Translations under genes and position numbers: made by a program | Shown here: positions 19,506 through 29,600 of the stretch, one piece after another | Layout of the letters: every line of letters begins with the position of its first letter | Position numbering within the stretch: the first letter of the stretch is position 1 | Source of the DNA: Guillardia theta CCMP2712 | Taxonomy: Eukaryota; Cryptophyceae; Pyrenomonadales; Geminigeraceae | Assembly (NCBI RefSeq): GCF_000315625.1 | Contig: NW_005434561.1 | Coordinates: 150,294-214,293 of the forward strand | Length of the DNA stretch: 64,000 nucleotides | Direction of reading: 5' to 3' | The notes under the pieces: model-generated | Told to the model about the DNA's origin: nothing | The model's input: the letters and a program-made list of their open reading frames with translations, nothing else | Databases searched by the model: none

Positions 19506-22421
19506 ATGACGTCTACCGTCCCCTGGCACGATGTCGGAGCCGGGTGCATTGCCCTGATTGGAACTGTTGCGCTATGTATCTTAGCCTCGCTGAGGCTGGA
19601 CAACATGTCAAACATCCTCAAGAGCGGGAGTCTGAAGAAAGTGATCATCGAGTCAGAACAGAAGTTCGAACCACTCGGAAGATTTTGCAAGGACATCGTC
19701 CTCTTGTCACTGATCCTGCTGTTCACGTATCAGAGTGAGTACTACCCGGTCTTCCCTCACCTTGCCAAGGAGCATGACATGGATATGTTCTGGTTTGCGA
19801 CTCTGCTCTTCCTGGCATACTCCTTCACCCGTTGGCAGAAGTCCAGGACGGACGACCTGCTGGGGCGGGAGCAGACGGAGGAGTGGAAGGGGTGGATGCA
19901 ATTTATGTTCCTGCTGTACCATTACTGCGCTGCTTCAGAGGTCTACAACATCATCAGGGTGATGATCACGAGCTACCTGTGGATGACGGGGTTCGGGAAC
20001 TTTTCTTTCTTCTACATCAAGAAGGACTACGGGATCGTGAGGGTGCTGCAGATGATGTGGAGGCTGAACTTTTTTGTCTTCCTGCTCATGATTGTGCAGG
20101 GCAACACGTACATCCTCTACTACATCTGCCCCCTCCACACGTTCTTCTTCCTAGTGACATGGCTGACCATGCGGGTCTGCTCCAACCTCAACTACACGAA
20201 GTGGGGAGTGAGGATCAAACTGTCTGTGGTTGCAGTGGTCATCTTTGCGGTCTGGGATGGAGCTCCATGGCTCTTCGACCTTATCTTCGGCTCTTTCATG
20301 GGCCGGGCGCCATGCAAGGGAGCGACGTCTGGGTTCCTGTACGAGTGGTATTTCAGGACGACTTTGGATCACTGGAGCACGTTCCTGGGCATGATCTTTG
20401 CCCTCAACTACCCCTTCACCAACATGTGGTTCAAGGAGCTTGCAAAACTTCCTGCTGCCTCGCAAGGAAAAGTCACCTTGGTCGTTGCCGCTGTCTCTTT
20501 GACGCTCATGGTACTCTGGTTTTGCTTCATTTTTACCCTCCCGAAGCTCCAGTACAACAACACCAACGCCTTCCTGGCTCCGGTCCCCGTGCTCAGCTAC
20601 ATCCTCCTCAGGAACCTGACCCCCTACATGCGGACATGGTACTGCGACATCCTGCATGACTTCGGCAAGACGACTCTGGAGACTTACCTGCTGCAGCATC
20701 ATGTCTGGCTGACCTCCAACGCCAAGACTCTCCTGCAGCTGATCCCCGGCAGCCCCAAGTGCAACTTCTTCGTCTGCACCATCCTCTTCTTCGCCTTGTC
20801 CCGCGAGACGCACAGGCTGACCATGTCTTTGAGGGCGGTTGTGCTTCCAGACTCCAAGGTACCCTGCCTCAGGAACTCGTGCCTGTTCCTCGCGGCCCTC
20901 GGGGTCTCGTACGGCGTCTCCTTCCTGCTCGTTACTCAGGTTCAGGTCTTGTTCGTCCGGCTCTGCCTCCTTGTCCTGATCGCCATGGCCTGCACTGCTG
21001 GCGTCTTCCGCGTCCTCCAGCGGACCAGCTCGGAGGAGTACGGGAACGCGGTGAAAGACCTCAGCCTCCAGCTCTTCGAGAAGGCTCCAGTCATGGGCCT
21101 CATCTTCTTCCTCCTCATCATCTTCACCCTGCGAGTTTCCACCTCCTCCTCCAGCTACGTCCCTTCCCACCTCGACTGCCTCTCGGCCCTCAGCGCCGTC
21201 CCGGGCTCGTGGATCTCGACGCTCCCGCTGGCAGATAAGAAGGCCAGGAAGCTGAGGAGCGGAAACCACCTTGCCGTCTCTGAGGTCAGCTCCAGCTGGC
21301 ATTCGGACTCCATGACCGTGTCCAGCTGCCTCGGGGCTGGGAACGCCGCTAAGATGAACCAGGTGGCGTCTTGTGAGATGCGTGCGTTCCGCTTCGATGA
21401 TGGGCCGGGCTCTCGAGCTCTCGGCTGCAACTTCCGCTTCCTGTCCAAGGACGCTGCTCGGGCTCAGCTGGGGAAGGGGACGCGGGTGGTGATCTTCGGG
21501 GATAGCGAAGCTCGCAACCTCTACTACGCGATCCGACGGGCCGTCGGGCTCCCGGTCGTCAACGTGAAGGCCCATGAAGACTTGACGCCCATCGGCAACT
21601 CCAGCGCTGCCATGCCGGACGTCGCGTTCCTGTGGACCCCTAAAGTCTCCGACGTCGCTGCCAGGCTGGCTACCGTCCTCGCAGACAGCAAGCCGCATGT
21701 GCTGGTGATGAGCTTCGGGCTGTGGGACGCGTTGCATGTGCGGGACTTGAGCGCGTTCGAGCAGAGCCTGCAGGGGCTGAGCAGCAAGTTCCAGGAGTCG
21801 CTCCCCTCCCTCCCCGTCAAGCCGCTCACCGTCTGGATGCCCCCGCCCACCATCCGCGACCACCTGCTGACCTCCAAGGAGAAGAAGCAGTTCATGACGG
21901 AGGCGCTGGTTGCGGGCTACCGCCAGAAGGCCCAGCAGGTCCTCAGCTCCAGCGGCCTCCAGCAGTTCACTGTCAACTTTCCGCTGCTCACAGCTCTCGA
22001 CGCCGCACAGCTGGACTCGACGGACGGGGTGCACTACAGTCAGGTCTACTACGACACGGCAGCCCAGCTCTTTCTCAACAGCCTCGAACACGCACGGAAG
22101 GCGGGGAAGGTCCAAGTGAAGGAGGAGGCGGCCAAGGGGAAGGGGACAGGGGGCATGGCGGACGCCTTGGCCTCCCTGTGCATGCTCGTAGCGGTTGGCT
22201 TCATGCTCGTGGCGTGTGACGCGTACGGAGGTTTCCTCCCCCTCCTCGCTGTGACCTTCGGCAGCAGAGAGATGGTAAAGGCAATGGACCTCAAGTCCAA
22301 CCCCTGCCCCTGCCTGCGATCCGCCGGGTCACTCGAGCGAGAGCACGGGGAGGACGAGGACGAGGGGGAGAAGGACGTGGAGACAGGCGAGGAGAAAATC
22401 CTTGCCAGCACTGCGACCTGA
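19506..22421 (+). CDS. Cas1p/CASD1-type O-acetyltransferase with C-terminal SGNH domain
   Basis: 971 residues in one exon; I chose ATG 19506 because the frame upstream begins with TTG. The family adds O-acetyl groups to glycans in the Golgi: CASD1 acts on sialic acid, fungal Cas1p on capsule glucuronoxylomannan. Residues ~60-470 are the multi-pass acyltransferase part, with REQTEEWKGWMQ, YLWMTGFGNFSFF, RLNFFVFLL, EWYFRTTLDHW, FGKTTLETYLLQHHVWL and IPGSP in family order. Residues ~660-860 are an SGNH esterase-like domain: FGDSEARNLYYAIRR with the nucleophile Ser, FGLWDALH, and DGVHYS with the Asp-His pair. A further helix and an acidic tail follow. In animal CASD1 the SGNH part comes first, so the order here is swapped. 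AATAAA lies 9 nt after the stop. Confidence 0.9.
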   Translation: MTSTVPWHDVGAGCIALIGTVALCILASLRLDNMSNILKSGSLKKVIIESEQKFEPLGRFCKDIVLLSLILLFTYQSEYYPVFPHLAKEHDMDMFWFATLLFLAYSFTRWQKSRTDDLLGREQTEEWKGWMQFMFLLYHYCAASEVYNIIRVMITSYLWMTGFGNFSFFYIKKDYGIVRVLQMMWRLNFFVFLLMIVQGNTYILYYICPLHTFFFLVTWLTMRVCSNLNYTKWGVRIKLSVVAVVIFAVWDGAPWLFDLIFGSFMGRAPCKGATSGFLYEWYFRTTLDHWSTFLGMIFALNYPFTNMWFKELAKLPAASQGKVTLVVAAVSLTLMVLWFCFIFTLPKLQYNNTNAFLAPVPVLSYILLRNLTPYMRTWYCDILHDFGKTTLETYLLQHHVWLTSNAKTLLQLIPGSPKCNFFVCTILFFALSRETHRLTMSLRAVVLPDSKVPCLRNSCLFLAALGVSYGVSFLLVTQVQVLFVRLCLLVLIAMACTAGVFRVLQRTSSEEYGNAVKDLSLQLFEKAPVMGLIFFLLIIFTLRVSTSSSSYVPSHLDCLSALSAVPGSWISTLPLADKKARKLRSGNHLAVSEVSSSWHSDSMTVSSCLGAGNAAKMNQVASCEMRAFRFDDGPGSRALGCNFRFLSKDAARAQLGKGTRVVIFGDSEARNLYYAIRRAVGLPVVNVKAHEDLTPIGNSSAAMPDVAFLWTPKVSDVAARLATVLADSKPHVLVMSFGLWDALHVRDLSAFEQSLQGLSSKFQESLPSLPVKPLTVWMPPPTIRDHLLTSKEKKQFMTEALVAGYRQKAQQVLSSSGLQQFTVNFPLLTALDAAQLDSTDGVHYSQVYYDTAAQLFLNSLEHARKAGKVQVKEEAAKGKGTGGMADALASLCMLVAVGFMLVACDAYGGFLPLLAVTFGSREMVKAMDLKSNPCPCLRSAGSLEREHGEDEDEGEKDVETGEEKILASTAT

Positions 22422-23014
22422 GCAGGAAAAAATAAAGTTTACAGCAAGTCAAAACGCCCCCGCGCTGTTCACTCCCTCCTTCAACTCTGTGCCCTGTAAG
22501 ATGTTCCTGCGGAGAATATAGAACCTGCACAAACGATCACTCACAACCGATCACCTTCGTCCTCCTCCTCCCTTCTCCTCCTCCCTCCCTCGCTCCCTCC
22601 CTCCCTCCGTTCTCCTTCTGCTCCACTCTCCTCATCCCTCGCCTCCCCTTCCTCACTTTACAAATGTCGACCAGTAGCTCAAAATTCGCATCTCCCAGTC
22701 GGGGGGTCGACGAACCTGCAGCGATATCAAGGGGAGGAGCACAGGGGCAACAGGAGAGAGGGAAGGAAAAGAGGGAGAGGAAAGGAGTAGGGAGAACGGA
22801 GTGGACAGAGAGGAAGGAGGACGAGAGAGGAGAGCGGGAGGAGGGGATGGGGGGGGGGGAGGAGGGGTTGGGGAGAAAAGGGAGGGAGGAGGGAGGAGGG
22901 GATGATTCGACCGTCCTCTTCCTGGGATCTCTCTTGTGATATTTCTTTCGCGTTCCACATCCGTCGCCTCGTCCGTCGGAGATAACAAGTCGAACTCCTG
23001 TGACCCAACAACAT
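22422..23014. other. low-complexity intergenic region
   Basis: AATAAA at 22430-22435 follows the acetyltransferase stop. The rest is purine-rich on plus (GGGAGAGG-type repeats). Overlapping Pro/Ser or Gly/Arg frames on both strands look like composition artefacts. A small minus-strand exon around 22940-23018 is possible. Confidence 0.5.
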
Positions 23015-24991
23015 TCACCTCCTCCTCTTCCTCCTCTCATCCCTCCCGCCCTTTCTTCCGTTCCTCCTCCTGCCCTTCCTCGGCATCATCCTCCCCCTCA
23101 CAACCGTAACCTTAACCTCCTCACCGCCGCATCGCTCTCCCCAACTCCTCTTTCCACATCCCCGCCCATCGTCACCTCCTCCTCCCACTCTTCTTCCCCA
23201 CCGTCGTCTTCGTTCACCATTTCGCCTCTTCTCCTCTCCCTCACCGTCTCTGAGCTTGGCAAGGTCCTGAGCGAAGATCTCCGCTCCTTGCTTCCTCGGC
23301 TCTCCCTCCCCCTCCTCTCCTCGCAGCTCACAGTCCTCGTCGAGGAAGACGCATCTGCCGGGCCAGGCCCCGAAGTAGAGGAGGCGGTTGGCCTCGGAGA
23401 GCAGCCACGTCAGCAGCGACTGGTCGGAGATGTTGGACGGAAGCACGAGCTTCTTTCCCAGCGAGTCTCTTTGCGGGATGTTTCTGTTCACGTAGACGAC
23501 CTGCGCCCTCCTCGCCTGCGCCCTTCGCTCTCTCCGCCTGCTCTTCTCTGCTGGTGCTTCTGACGCTGACGCCACCGACCGTCTCGTGACCATCTCACGG
23601 TGGAGCGACAGGAAATCCTCGCAGGTGAAGCTCTCGACGAGTTTGTTGTCGGCGATGGCACGCGACTCGGATCGGAAGTGAGCAAAAGACGCGACTGTCT
23701 CTGCCATGCTCCCCATCCTCTCCTCCTCGTACCTTCTGTTCCTCAACAGCAACGGCTCTATCTCCTTTGCGGCCTCCTGACAACTGTTGTTCACAAGGAC
23801 CAGAGCAGTCAGACTGGTGTTGCCTCTCAGCACCTCCACAAGTCCGTCCATCTTCTCATCGCTGCTGATCTCGTTGCAAGACAAGTCCAGGCTCTTCATC
23901 GTCTCGTTGCACTTGAGCACGGGCATCAGCTTTCGCACCCCTGCCATGGCGATCCGGTTCTGACTCAAGTCAAGGTGTCGCAGCCGTCGGTTCCCCTTCA
24001 TCGCCTCCGCCATGTCCGTCAGCCCCACATCCCCTATCTTGTTGTCCCGGAGCCCCAGGCTAGTCAGCGAGCTGTTCCGCATCAGTGCCATGCGCATGAC
24101 AGCCCCCAGCTGGTTCCCGTCTGAGCTGCACATCCTGCCGCCCTCGCTGAGGGAGAGCGAGAGGAGGGAGACCTGGTTCTTGGCGAGGGCGAAGGCGATG
24201 GAGCGGAAGCAGGAGGAGCTAAGGCCGTTGCGAGAGAGGTTGACGTGCTTCATGCTCCCGCTCTCCTTCAGGGCTTCCAGCAGCAAAGCCAACCCTCGCG
24301 GTCCCAGCTGGTTGTCGGAGAGGTCCAGGGACCGCAGAGTTGAGTTGACCTTGAGGGAGGAAGCGAGAGCCTCGGCTCCCAGGCATGAGATGAAGTTGGA
24401 GGAGAGGTCGAGCGAGGAGATGGTCTGGTTGCTGCCCACAAGCCTCGCGATGTGCCTGCATCCTTCATCCTTGAGCGACGCGTGGGAAAGCGAGAGGGAG
24501 ACGAGGGAGAGGTTGGCTGGAGACTCGAGGATCGCCTTCACAATCCTCTCGCCTCCTCTCGGGAGCAGAGGAAGCCAGTTCACGTCCAGCTCAGTGAGGA
24601 TGCCGTCGTCCTCCCTCGACTCCCTAAGTTTCCACGCTTCCAGCTGCTGCTCAGCTGTCTGCTTGGAGGGCACGAGGATGGGAGCTTCGTGCGGGAAGTG
24701 ATGGGAGCTTTTGATGCGAGTAATCCGCTCCTCCAGCAGCTCCTCCAGGTCTCTTCCTCTTCCTCTGAATAGCTCCGCATGGCTGGCACGCCCATCTCGT
24801 AGACTTGCAATGAATCGTCGAGACGCTGCCTGCCATGTCGCTGTTGCTTCTTTGCGGAGATGCGAGTGGCGGTCTGAAGGGAGGTGGCGATGAGATGAAG
24901 GATGTTGAGAGGAGGGAGAGGGCTGAAGATGGAGAAGAGGAGAGGAGGAGGAGGAGGAGGAGGAGGAGGAGGAAACACATGCTGCGAACAT
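23015..24991 (-). CDS. leucine-rich-repeat protein (RNI/NLRC-like)
   Basis: 658 residues from the first ATG (24991, complement). After a Ser-rich start and a helical segment, residues ~170-420 form about nine 28-residue repeats of the ribonuclease-inhibitor type: SLDLSSNFISCLGAEALASSL, SLDLSDNQLGPRGLALLLEAL, HVNLSRNGL, SLGLRDNKIGDVG, HLDLSQNRIAMAGV, SLDLSCNEISS. Such repeats form a protein-binding solenoid. A basic linker follows. The last ~70 residues are almost only Arg, Gly and Glu from a purine-rich tract and may be intron or untranslated sequence, so the true stop may be elsewhere. No kinase or nucleotide-binding domain is attached. Binding partner unknown. Confidence 0.8.
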   Translation of the reverse strand: MFAACVSSSSSSSSSSSPLLHLQPSPSSQHPSSHRHLPSDRHSHLRKEATATWQAASRRFIASLRDGRASHAELFRGRGRDLEELLEERITRIKSSHHFPHEAPILVPSKQTAEQQLEAWKLRESREDDGILTELDVNWLPLLPRGGERIVKAILESPANLSLVSLSLSHASLKDEGCRHIARLVGSNQTISSLDLSSNFISCLGAEALASSLKVNSTLRSLDLSDNQLGPRGLALLLEALKESGSMKHVNLSRNGLSSSCFRSIAFALAKNQVSLLSLSLSEGGRMCSSDGNQLGAVMRMALMRNSSLTSLGLRDNKIGDVGLTDMAEAMKGNRRLRHLDLSQNRIAMAGVRKLMPVLKCNETMKSLDLSCNEISSDEKMDGLVEVLRGNTSLTALVLVNNSCQEAAKEIEPLLLRNRRYEEERMGSMAETVASFAHFRSESRAIADNKLVESFTCEDFLSLHREMVTRRSVASASEAPAEKSRRRERRAQARRAQVVYVNRNIPQRDSLGKKLVLPSNISDQSLLTWLLSEANRLLYFGAWPGRCVFLDEDCELRGEEGEGEPRKQGAEIFAQDLAKLRDGEGEEKRRNGERRRRWGRRVGGGGDDGRGCGKRSWGERCGGEEVKVTVVRGRMMPRKGRRRNGRKGGRDERRKRRR

Positions 24992-25353
24992 GCGTATCAA
25001 CGGCCAAAGAGAATTAGCAGAATTATGGTTAATTTCATTTCAATATAACCAAATTGAACTTAAATTAGCACAGATCTTGGTGGAATGGAAAGGGGGCCAG
25101 TTGGACACTAGCGCCTCCTCCCCTACCCCTTCCTCCTCCTGCCCCCCCTCCTCCTCCCCTCCCCCTCCCCCTCCTCCTCCTCCTCCTCCTGCCCCTCGAT
25201 CCCTCTCCTCTTCTTCGTTGTCTTCTCTCTCTCTCCTCCCTCCACTCACCTCTTGGTCCTCGTCCTTCTCTCTGTCTGCTCGCCCTCCTCGTCCCTTGTC
25301 CTCTACTTTATCCGCCCGCCTCTGCTCGTCTCTTCCTCCTCTTGCCTTCTGCC
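24992..25353. other. 362-bp divergent promoter region
   Basis: Lies between two head-to-head genes. Holds an AT-rich patch (25010-25075) and a (CCT)n tract near 25135-25195. No gene. Confidence 0.6.
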
Positions 25354-26454
25354 ATGACGGGCCAGTGCCTTGCCGCCTCTTCTTTCCTTCCGCTTGCATT
25401 CCTCTTCTTCAATCACGTGGCAGCGTTCTTGTCCCCGTTGCCCGCATCGAAACCTCTGTGCTCAAGGACTCCTATCTGCATGCAAGACAAGCTGACAGAG
25501 GCCGAGCAAGTCGCGATCAAGTCAGGACTGCAGTTGGTCCCATCACAGAAACATTTCAGCAGGCTGAGCATGAGTAGCAAGCGGGGAAGGAAGAAGAAAA
25601 GTTCGTTCGATGCTGACTTCGACTCCATGGACAAGCTTGAGCGAGAGGCTCTGCTGGAGTCGGCGCAGCTCTCCTCCATCAATCCTTCTCATCTCCTTCG
25701 CGCCATCCATGTGCCTGATGGTGATCGAGTCAAGGCCGGCAAGGCGCTCATCAGGAAGTCGATGGGAGTAGCGAGTCTCCCGGCCTTCCTGCCAGCAGAC
25801 AAGTGCGCGAGGGTACGAGAGCACATCGGGAGGACAGTAAAGGGGGACACTATCGACTCGGTCGATCACTGCCCTGAGTTTCAAGTCTCCCTCTCTAGAG
25901 AACAGCTCTCCTCCCTCCTCGAACCGCATGTCGTAGCTGCTCTCTGGGCTCTACCCACAGTCTTCCTGGAAGAACAAGCCTCTGCTGCTGCGCTGGCAGA
26001 AGCTGTCTCGAGATTGACCGAGCGTGAGCTGGAGGAGCGGGGATGGAAGGGGAGGGTGAGGCGAGAGGCGCGGGAGAGCAAGCGTTCAAGTGTGTTGACA
26101 GGTTGGGATCTTCGGGAGGAAGTACGAGGATGGAGGACGGACGCACCTCGGCTTCCACATTGACACCAATCGAGTGACCATCAACATCAGCCTCTCACCC
26201 CAGTCCTCCCACCTGTGACTGCTCCTCCCCTCTCGCTTCTTGCCTGTAATGCCTTGCTCGCAGAGGAGGAAACCTGCTCTTCCTGTCCGGCCAGGCTCTT
26301 CAGCTAGTGCGGCGCGATGAGGGGGAGCTTTCGATTCACAGGGGAGATGTTGCGCACGCTGGTAAGTTATTGTTTGTTGTAGCACGTTTGACCTGCCGCA
26401 GTGACCAAGATGCAAGAAGGCGTTCGTTACTCTGTGATCCTTTTCTTCCATTGA
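25354..26454 (+). CDS. 2OG-Fe(II) oxygenase (prolyl-4-hydroxylase type), likely plastid-targeted
   Basis: Spliced model 25354-26055, 26102-26214, 26264-26361, 26402-26454; all phases agree (321 residues). ATG 25354 is the first in frame. A signal peptide (CLAASSFLPLAFLFFNHVAA) is followed directly by FLSPLPASKPLCSR, a Phe at the expected cleavage site plus a basic, Ser/Pro-rich stretch: the bipartite leader used for import into secondary red plastids. The C-terminal domain has the oxygenase signature in order: LGFHIDTN (HxD iron ligands), TINISLS, GGNLLF, HRGDVAHA (distal His) and GVRYSVILFF (Arg for 2-oxoglutarate). It hydroxylates a protein or small molecule using 2-oxoglutarate, iron and oxygen; the substrate is unknown. 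The middle ~150 residues are not recognised. Confidence 0.85.
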
Positions 26455-26623
26455 CCTCTCTTCTCAACTCCTTCCTTTCCCTTCTCGATCGTTCCCCGTC
26501 GTACCATCTGCACAGACAAGCTTCTTTGATGTCTTCATTACAAGAGCATGTACATGTTGTAGAATAATTACAAGGAAACACGCGGGGCCTGTCGTTGCCT
26601 CCTGCTACTCAGATTGACTTCTG

Positions 26624-29600
26624 TTAATTGTCCAGGTTCTGTATCTCCAGCTGTGACGGAGCTGGAGGCGCCTCTCGTCCTCTCTCAGGGTTCCACACTC
26701 GCACGAAGTCTGTTCCGATCTCGATCGCTGAGACCGACCCAGACCTTCGTCGCTGCACCTGCCCCGTTCGCAAGCTGCTGCTCGAGGACGCGCGGTTGAA
26801 GGCGAGCCGAAGGCCCCGCCCATCGAAAGGCTCCACCTGGTCGGAGCCGATCTGAATGATTGAGAGTCTGGGGCGCACTTTCTGCTTCTTCCTGCAGGAA
26901 CGCATCCAGCTGATGGCGTACGTCAGGATGCCACAGACCAAGACGCCGGCCAAGGCGTAGAGAGCGATGGTGGCCTGGAAAGGAAGGGAGAAAGAAGAGA
27001 CAGGGGATGAGGCCGCCAGGTTCGAGACAGTAGCGTCTGAGTTCTGCACTCCCAGCGGCAGTCCTCGCTTCTGAAACTCGTCGTTGAGGTTGTTCATCCT
27101 CAGCTTGCCCGCCACGCCTGCTGCGCTCTTCTCGTTGCTATCGTACACGCCAAACTTGACGTTGATGCCTGACCCGCCTCTTCGAGCTGCCTGCACGCTG
27201 TCGATCTGCACCAGCGACACGTCGACCGACGCCACTGTAGCCACAGAGATCCTGAAAGCCGTCCTCCTCGTCTCGTCGAACTGCGCGACAGAGAGGGGAA
27301 GACCGACCGACATCTCAACTTTGTAGTTGCCCAGGTTGGGGGATGGGGATGACGGTGAAGATCCAGTGGAAGAAGGCGATGCCGACGACGAGTTCCCTTG
27401 AGTCTAAAGAAGAAGAATCAAACTCGAATTCGCACAAGAAAATGCGGACAATTGAAGCATAGACAGACGCTGAACAACACCAATCAAAAAACTCACCCTC
27501 GTGTCGCATGGCAATGTTACGGTCCGATTCACGTAAATCGTGCGATTAACATAAACCGTCTGCGAGAATAAAAATTTCAGATAAATCTCCAAATGAATGA
27601 GATTTCGTATTGAAAGCTTATCTGACAAAAAAAAAGAAAAGAAAAAAGAAACAAACAATGCAAAATCAAACAACAACAAAAACGATGGTCACCTTGGTCT
27701 CGCAAGGCTCCATGATCGTCCTGTTGATGTACACCTCCTTGGGTACGTACACTGTGTTGTTGATGTACACCTCCACAGGCACCTCCACCGTCCGGTTGAT
27801 GTACACCTCTACAGGGACCTCCACCGTCCGGTTGATGTACACCTCGTACGGCTCTCGGATCGTCCGGTTGATGTACACTTCAACAGGAACAACCACCGTC
27901 CGGTTCACGTACACCAGCGTTGGCACCTCCACCGTCCGGTTGATGTACACTTCCGTCGGTACGTACACCGTGTTGTTGACATACACCGTCTGATCCGATC
28001 GTCCCCACCCAGTACAAAACACGCCCGTCACACACTCGTACTTGCAAAGCAACCCAAAGCCCCTTTCCTCCTCTGCCCTTCCCCTCTCCTTCCCTCCCTC
28101 TCTCAGCCCCAAGCCCCTTCCTCCCAGACAAGCCCGTCCTCTCTCTCCCTCTCTCACCTTGGTCTCGCAAGGCTTCATGATCGTCCTGTTGATGTACACC
28201 TCTACAGGCACCTCCACCGTCCGGTTGATGTACACCTCTACAGGGACCTCCACCGTCCGGTTGATGTACACCTCGTACGGCTCTCGGATCGTCCGGTTGA
28301 TGTACACTTCAACAGGAACAACCACCGTCCGGTTCACGTACACCAGCGTTGGCACCTCCACCGTCCGGTTGATGTACACTTCCGTCGGTACGTACACCGT
28401 GTTGTTGACATACACCGTCTGATCCGATCGTCCCCACCCAGTACAAAAACACGCCCGTCACACACTTCGTTGCGAGATCTCTCCCCAATACACTCACACT
28501 CGCACACACCCCTCCCTCCCTTCCTCCCNNNNNNNNNNNNNNNNNNNNNNNNNNNNNNNNNNNNNNNNNNNNNNNNNNNNNNNNNNNNNNNNNNNNNNNN
28601 NNNNNNNNNNNNNNNNNNNNNNNNNNNNNNNNNNNNNNNNNNNNNNNNNNNNNNNNNNNNNNNNNNNNNNNNNNNNNNNNNNNNNNNNNNNNNNNNNNNN
28701 NNCGGTACCTCCACCGTCTGGTTCACGTACACTACCTTGGTCACCTCCACCGTCCGGTTGATGTACACTTCCGTCGGCACGTAGATCGTGTTGTTCACGT
28801 ATACAACCTGCCCCCCACCCCAAGCCGTCAGTCTCTCCGCCCCGTGCTCGTGCCTCCCCGCCACCTCCTCTCCTCCCTCCGTACCTTGTCTACGCTGCGG
28901 TTCACGAATACCTCCTTCGGTACCTCCACCGTCCGGTTGATGTACACCACAACCTCCTTCTCCACCGTCCGGTTGATGTACACCTCGTACGGCTCTCGGA
29001 TCGTCCGGTTGACGTATACGACCGTCGGCACCTCCACCGTCCGGTTCACGTACACCAGCGTTGGCACCTCCACCGTCCGGTTGATGTACACTTCCGTCGG
29101 CACGTACACCGTGTTGTTGACATACACCGTCTGATCCGATCGTCCCCACCCAGTACAAAAACACGCCCGTCACACACTCGTACTTGTAAAGCAACCCAAA
29201 GCCCCTTTCCTCCTCTGCCCTTCCCCTCTCCTTCCCTCCCTCTCTCAGCCCCAAGCCCCTTCCTCCCAGACAAGCCCGTCCTCTCTCTCCCTCTCTCACC
29301 TTGGTCTCGCAAGGCTTCATGATCGTCCTGTTGATGTACACCTCCTTGGGTACGTACACTGTGTTGTTGATGTACACCTCCACAGGCACCTCCACCGTCC
29401 TGTTGATGTACACCTCCTTGGGTACGTACACTGTGTTGTTGATGTACACCTCCACAGGCACCTCCACCGTCCGGTTGATGTACACCTCTACAGGGACCTC
29501 CACCGTCCGGTTGATGTACACCTCGTACGGCTCTCGGATCGTCCGGTTGATGTACACTTCAACAGGAACAACCACCGTCCGGTTCACGTACACCAGCGTT

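Noticed and set aside
20151..22115. 654-residue frame on the minus strand
   Set aside because: Antisense shadow of the acetyltransferase gene; composition is charged and repetitive, with no recognisable domain, while the plus strand is clearly coding.
22537..23331. Pro/Ser-rich and Arg/Gly-rich frames on both strands
   Set aside because: Low-complexity purine/pyrimidine tracts give open frames in several phases; no splice or domain support.
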